From Flavobacterium sp. MC2016-06 (GTDB lineage: Bacteria; Bacteroidota; Bacteroidia; Flavobacteriales; Flavobacteriaceae), in NCBI RefSeq assembly GCF_009711165.2, contig NZ_WMID02000023.1:18672-82671 (forward strand): a DNA stretch of 64,000 nt. The letters are read 5' to 3'. The notes below the pieces were generated by a model, which was not told the DNA's origin, ran no database searches, and worked only from the letters and a program-made list of their open reading frames with translations. Of the stretch, positions 62,170 to 64,000 are shown one piece after another. The translations under genes were made by a program, and so were the position numbers. Each line of letters opens with the position of its first letter. The stretch's first letter is position 1.

Positions 62170-63405
62170 TTGAATATAGAATATTTTATAGCCAAAAGAT
62201 TAATTACTGCCAAAGATTATAAAAGCAGTATTTCTGCACCAATTATAAAAATTGCCATTTCGGCCATTGCCATAGGTATAATCATGATGTTGGTTTCGGT
62301 TGCAACAGGAATTGGTTTGCAGCAAAAAATACGCGACAAAGTTTCTGCCTTTAATGGGCAAGTAATTATTTCGAATTATGATAATAATAATTCTGAAGTA
62401 ACATTAACGCCTATTTCTAAAAAACAAGATTTTTATCCCAATTTCAAAACAGTTCCAGAGGTAAGCCATATTCAAGCTATTGCAACCAAGGCTGGAATTA
62501 TAAGAACAGAAAGTGCTTTTGAAGGAATTGTTTTTAAAGGTGTAGGTGCAGATTATGATTGGAATAATATTAAAGAATATTTAGTAGAAGGAAAACTTCC
62601 GGATTTTTCTAAAGCTCTAAATGAAGATGTGATTATTTCTAGATTTCTTGCAGATCGACTCAATTTGAAAGTGGGTGACAGCTTTAATACCTTTTTCATT
62701 AAAGAAGAACAAGGCAAAATGCCAAATAGTCGCCGATTTAGAATATCAGGGATTTTTAGTTCGGGATTTCAGGCTTTTGATGCTACTTATATAATAGGAG
62801 ACATTCGTCATATACAAAGAATCAATAAATGGAATCCGGATCAAATAGGAGCTTTCGAAGTTTTTGTAAAAGACTTTAAGAATATCAAAAAAACTGGAGA
62901 TCAAATTTACGAGCAAACATCATCAGGCTTAGATACCAAAACTATAATCGAGAAATACAGTTATATTTTTGATTGGTTGCAGCTCTTTGATTTTAATATT
63001 GTGGTTATTTTAGGAGTAATGATTTTAGTTGCAACTATAAATATGGTAGTTGCCTTGTTGGTTCTTATTTTAGAAAGAACTCAAATGATCGGAATTATAA
63101 AATCATTAGGCGCAAATAACTGGACTGTTAGAAAAATATTTCTTTACAACGCTTTCTATTTAATTATAAGAGGGCTTTTTTGGGGAAATCTAATTGGTAT
63201 ATCTTTATTATTAATTCAGCAGCAATTTGGAGTTATTCATCTTAATCCTGAGAATTACTATGTGAATCAAGCTCCAGTGTATTTAAATTGGGTTTATATC
63301 TTTTTGTTGAATTTAATGACAATCGTAGTTTGTTTTGTTGTACTATTAATTCCTTCTTATATCATAACTAAAATATCTCCAGTGAAAGCAATTCGTTTCG
63401 ATTAA
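62170..63405 (+). CDS. FtsX/LolE-type ABC transporter permease
   Basis: A 411-residue inner-membrane protein. One TM near 25-48 precedes a periplasmic domain of about 215 residues (MacB core-like), then three C-terminal TMs (about 275-300, 325-347, 370-400) as in FtsX/LolC/LolE permeases. The GIIKSLGANNWTVRKIFLYNA segment is the coupling helix region. No ATPase gene is next to it. Likely roles are lipoprotein release or efflux. The start is TTG at 62170 (second amino acid Asn), because the next Met is far inside. A hairpin terminator follows. Confidence 0.85.
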   Translation: MNIEYFIAKRLITAKDYKSSISAPIIKIAISAIAIGIIMMLVSVATGIGLQQKIRDKVSAFNGQVIISNYDNNNSEVTLTPISKKQDFYPNFKTVPEVSHIQAIATKAGIIRTESAFEGIVFKGVGADYDWNNIKEYLVEGKLPDFSKALNEDVIISRFLADRLNLKVGDSFNTFFIKEEQGKMPNSRRFRISGIFSSGFQAFDATYIIGDIRHIQRINKWNPDQIGAFEVFVKDFKNIKKTGDQIYEQTSSGLDTKTIIEKYSYIFDWLQLFDFNIVVILGVMILVATINMVVALLVLILERTQMIGIIKSLGANNWTVRKIFLYNAFYLIIRGLFWGNLIGISLLLIQQQFGVIHLNPENYYVNQAPVYLNWVYIFLLNLMTIVVCFVVLLIPSYIITKISPVKAIRFD

Positions 63406-63439
63406 TTTTAAAAACGATTACTTAAAAGAATTTCATCGA

Positions 63440-63475
63440 CAACCCGACAGGCTTTTATAACCTTTCGGGTTTGTT
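63440..63475 (+). terminator. Terminator after the LolE-like gene
   Basis: Stem AACCCGA with AGG / CCT and TCGGGTT around a short loop, followed by TTGTTATT. Confidence 0.7.
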
Positions 63476-63530
63476 ATTTATAAAGTAAAGAATTTGAGCA
63501 AATATATAAGGATAGAAGTTTAGATATAAT

Positions 63531-63620
63531 AAGGAGCTTAATCCCGCTGTCCGTTGCAATCTTTTTCTTTTAAAAGAAAAAAGCCAAAGGATTTCCACTT
63601 CCATCGGGGCTAGGGGAGCT
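63531..63620 (-). repeat. Structured element with AGCGG/AAAGATA blocks, copy 3
   Basis: Read on the minus strand it carries CCTAGCCCCGATGGAAG, then ATCCTTT, a CTTTTTTCTTTT / AAAAGAAAAAG hairpin, AGATTGCAACGGACAGCGGG and TTAAGCTCCTT. The outer AGCT / AGCT and CCCCG / CGGG pairings match copy 1 at 17233. Confidence 0.65.
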
Positions 63621-64000
63621 GTTTTCATAATAAGGATTGTTTTTCATAGGCTTAAATCCCATTTTCAGAAGAAAAAGAGAGACTCTGCGCCTTTGCGTCT
63701 TTGCGAGAACCAGCTAAAACAGTCTCAAAAGCTTAAAAAGGCAGAAAAGGAAAGATTAAAGAATTCTCAAGAAACCCTTAAAAAAATAAAAACTCCAGCA
63801 AAACCGGGGATTGAATGAAAATCGAGATTACCATATCGGCACTGTAATTAAGAAAAATCTTAAAAAGAGCAATATTTTTCAATTTATAAAAGCGGTGTTA
63901 TCAATGAGTTAAGAAAAGAGTTTAAAAAAGATTAAAAATAGTTATTATAAAAGCTTGCGTAACTGGAATTGTTGACTACTTTTGCACCCGCAACAACGCA
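63621..64000. other. Gene-poor end of the window
   Basis: It begins with a degenerate CTTTGCGTCTTTGCGAG repeat (63691-63708). Two short open stretches in different frames (63711-63818 and 63808-63912) encode Lys-rich peptides and could be remnants of one gene, but I cannot support a family. The last 50 bases carry an outward promoter. No tRNA or rRNA sequence is yet visible at the edge. Confidence 0.45.
63955..63984 (+). promoter_or_regulatory. Strong outward promoter at window edge
   Basis: TTG at 63955-63957, a 19-base spacer and TACTTTTG at 63977-63984 followed by CACCCG. This is a full match, reading into sequence beyond 64000. Strong promoters of this form often precede tRNA, rRNA or ribosomal protein genes, but the target is not in view. 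Confidence 0.62.

Overview
The window looks like a chromosomal segment of a Flavobacterium (Bacteroidota). The base composition is AT-rich. The promoters I can read have the Bacteroidota -33 TTG / -7 TAnnTTTG form, Shine-Dalgarno sequences are weak or absent, and some starts are TTG. The gene content also fits: DUF3109, DUF3857 and DUF1800/DUF1501 families, a fused DAHP synthase/chorismate mutase, a kynurenine pathway, and an exbB-exbD-exbD-tonB operon. Genus is inferred from remembered protein similarity; no search was run. No rRNA, tRNA, CRISPR array, insertion sequence or prophage was found. The last bases carry a strong promoter facing out of the window.

Layout. 1-6.5 kb: the 3' end of fbp, a TerB-like gene, a HupE-like/dCMP deaminase/S41 protease operon, a small lipoprotein, a flavoprotein, MarC and a DUF3109 protein. 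6.8-10.4 kb: class Ia ribonucleotide reductase (nrdB, nrdA). 10.5-11.5 kb: a solitary AbiTii-domain gene, probably anti-phage, flanked by two near-identical copies of one terminator hairpin. 11.9-14.5 kb: a DUF1800/DUF1501 export pair. 14.8-19.3 kb: an aromatic amino acid operon (pheA, aminotransferase, tyrA, DAHP synthase/chorismate mutase). It is preceded by a Phe/Tyr-rich leader peptide with mutually exclusive antiterminator and terminator hairpins. 19.6-24.5 kb: a mosaic VIT protein carrying TonB-like and receptor-plug-like segments, then rsgA and dtd. 24.5-33.5 kb: three tandem DUF3857/transglutaminase-fold paralogues (two lack the catalytic Cys and His), a MazG-like protein, aroA and queA. 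33.7-43.8 kb: kynU, a glycine-zipper lipoprotein, an unrecognised 599-residue protein, an AsmA-like protein, a penicillin acylase and an RDD protein. 43.9-50 kb, all on the minus strand: two serine beta-lactamase-fold hydrolases, an AraC regulator, a GNAT enzyme, a DUF4440/NTF2-like protein and an alpha/beta hydrolase. 50.3-53.3 kb: kmo and a HerA/DUF853 ATPase. 53.6-59.4 kb: the Ton energy-transduction operon, continuing into a phosphate-binding-like lipoprotein and a TPR protein. 59.5-63.4 kb: queE, a YfiT-like protein, a methyltransferase, a YkgJ protein and an FtsX/LolE-like permease.

How the genes connect. The aromatic operon and aroA cover parts of the shikimate, Phe and Tyr routes. kynU and kmo belong to tryptophan breakdown toward NAD. 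queE and queA are early and late steps of queuosine synthesis. The ExbB/ExbD/TonB complex powers outer-membrane uptake, and the VIT protein shares linker sequence with this TonB.

The intergenic DNA is rich in structure. There are four copies of an inverted repeat with AACCATATAAG ends, two of them holding a nested terminator. There are three copies of a structured element with conserved AGCGG and AAAGATA blocks, several GAGGAACGAAG-type repeats, and long palindromic terminators. The phenylalanine attenuator, the inverted-repeat family, the terminator-flanked AbiTii gene and the VIT/TonB mosaic are the observations most worth following up.
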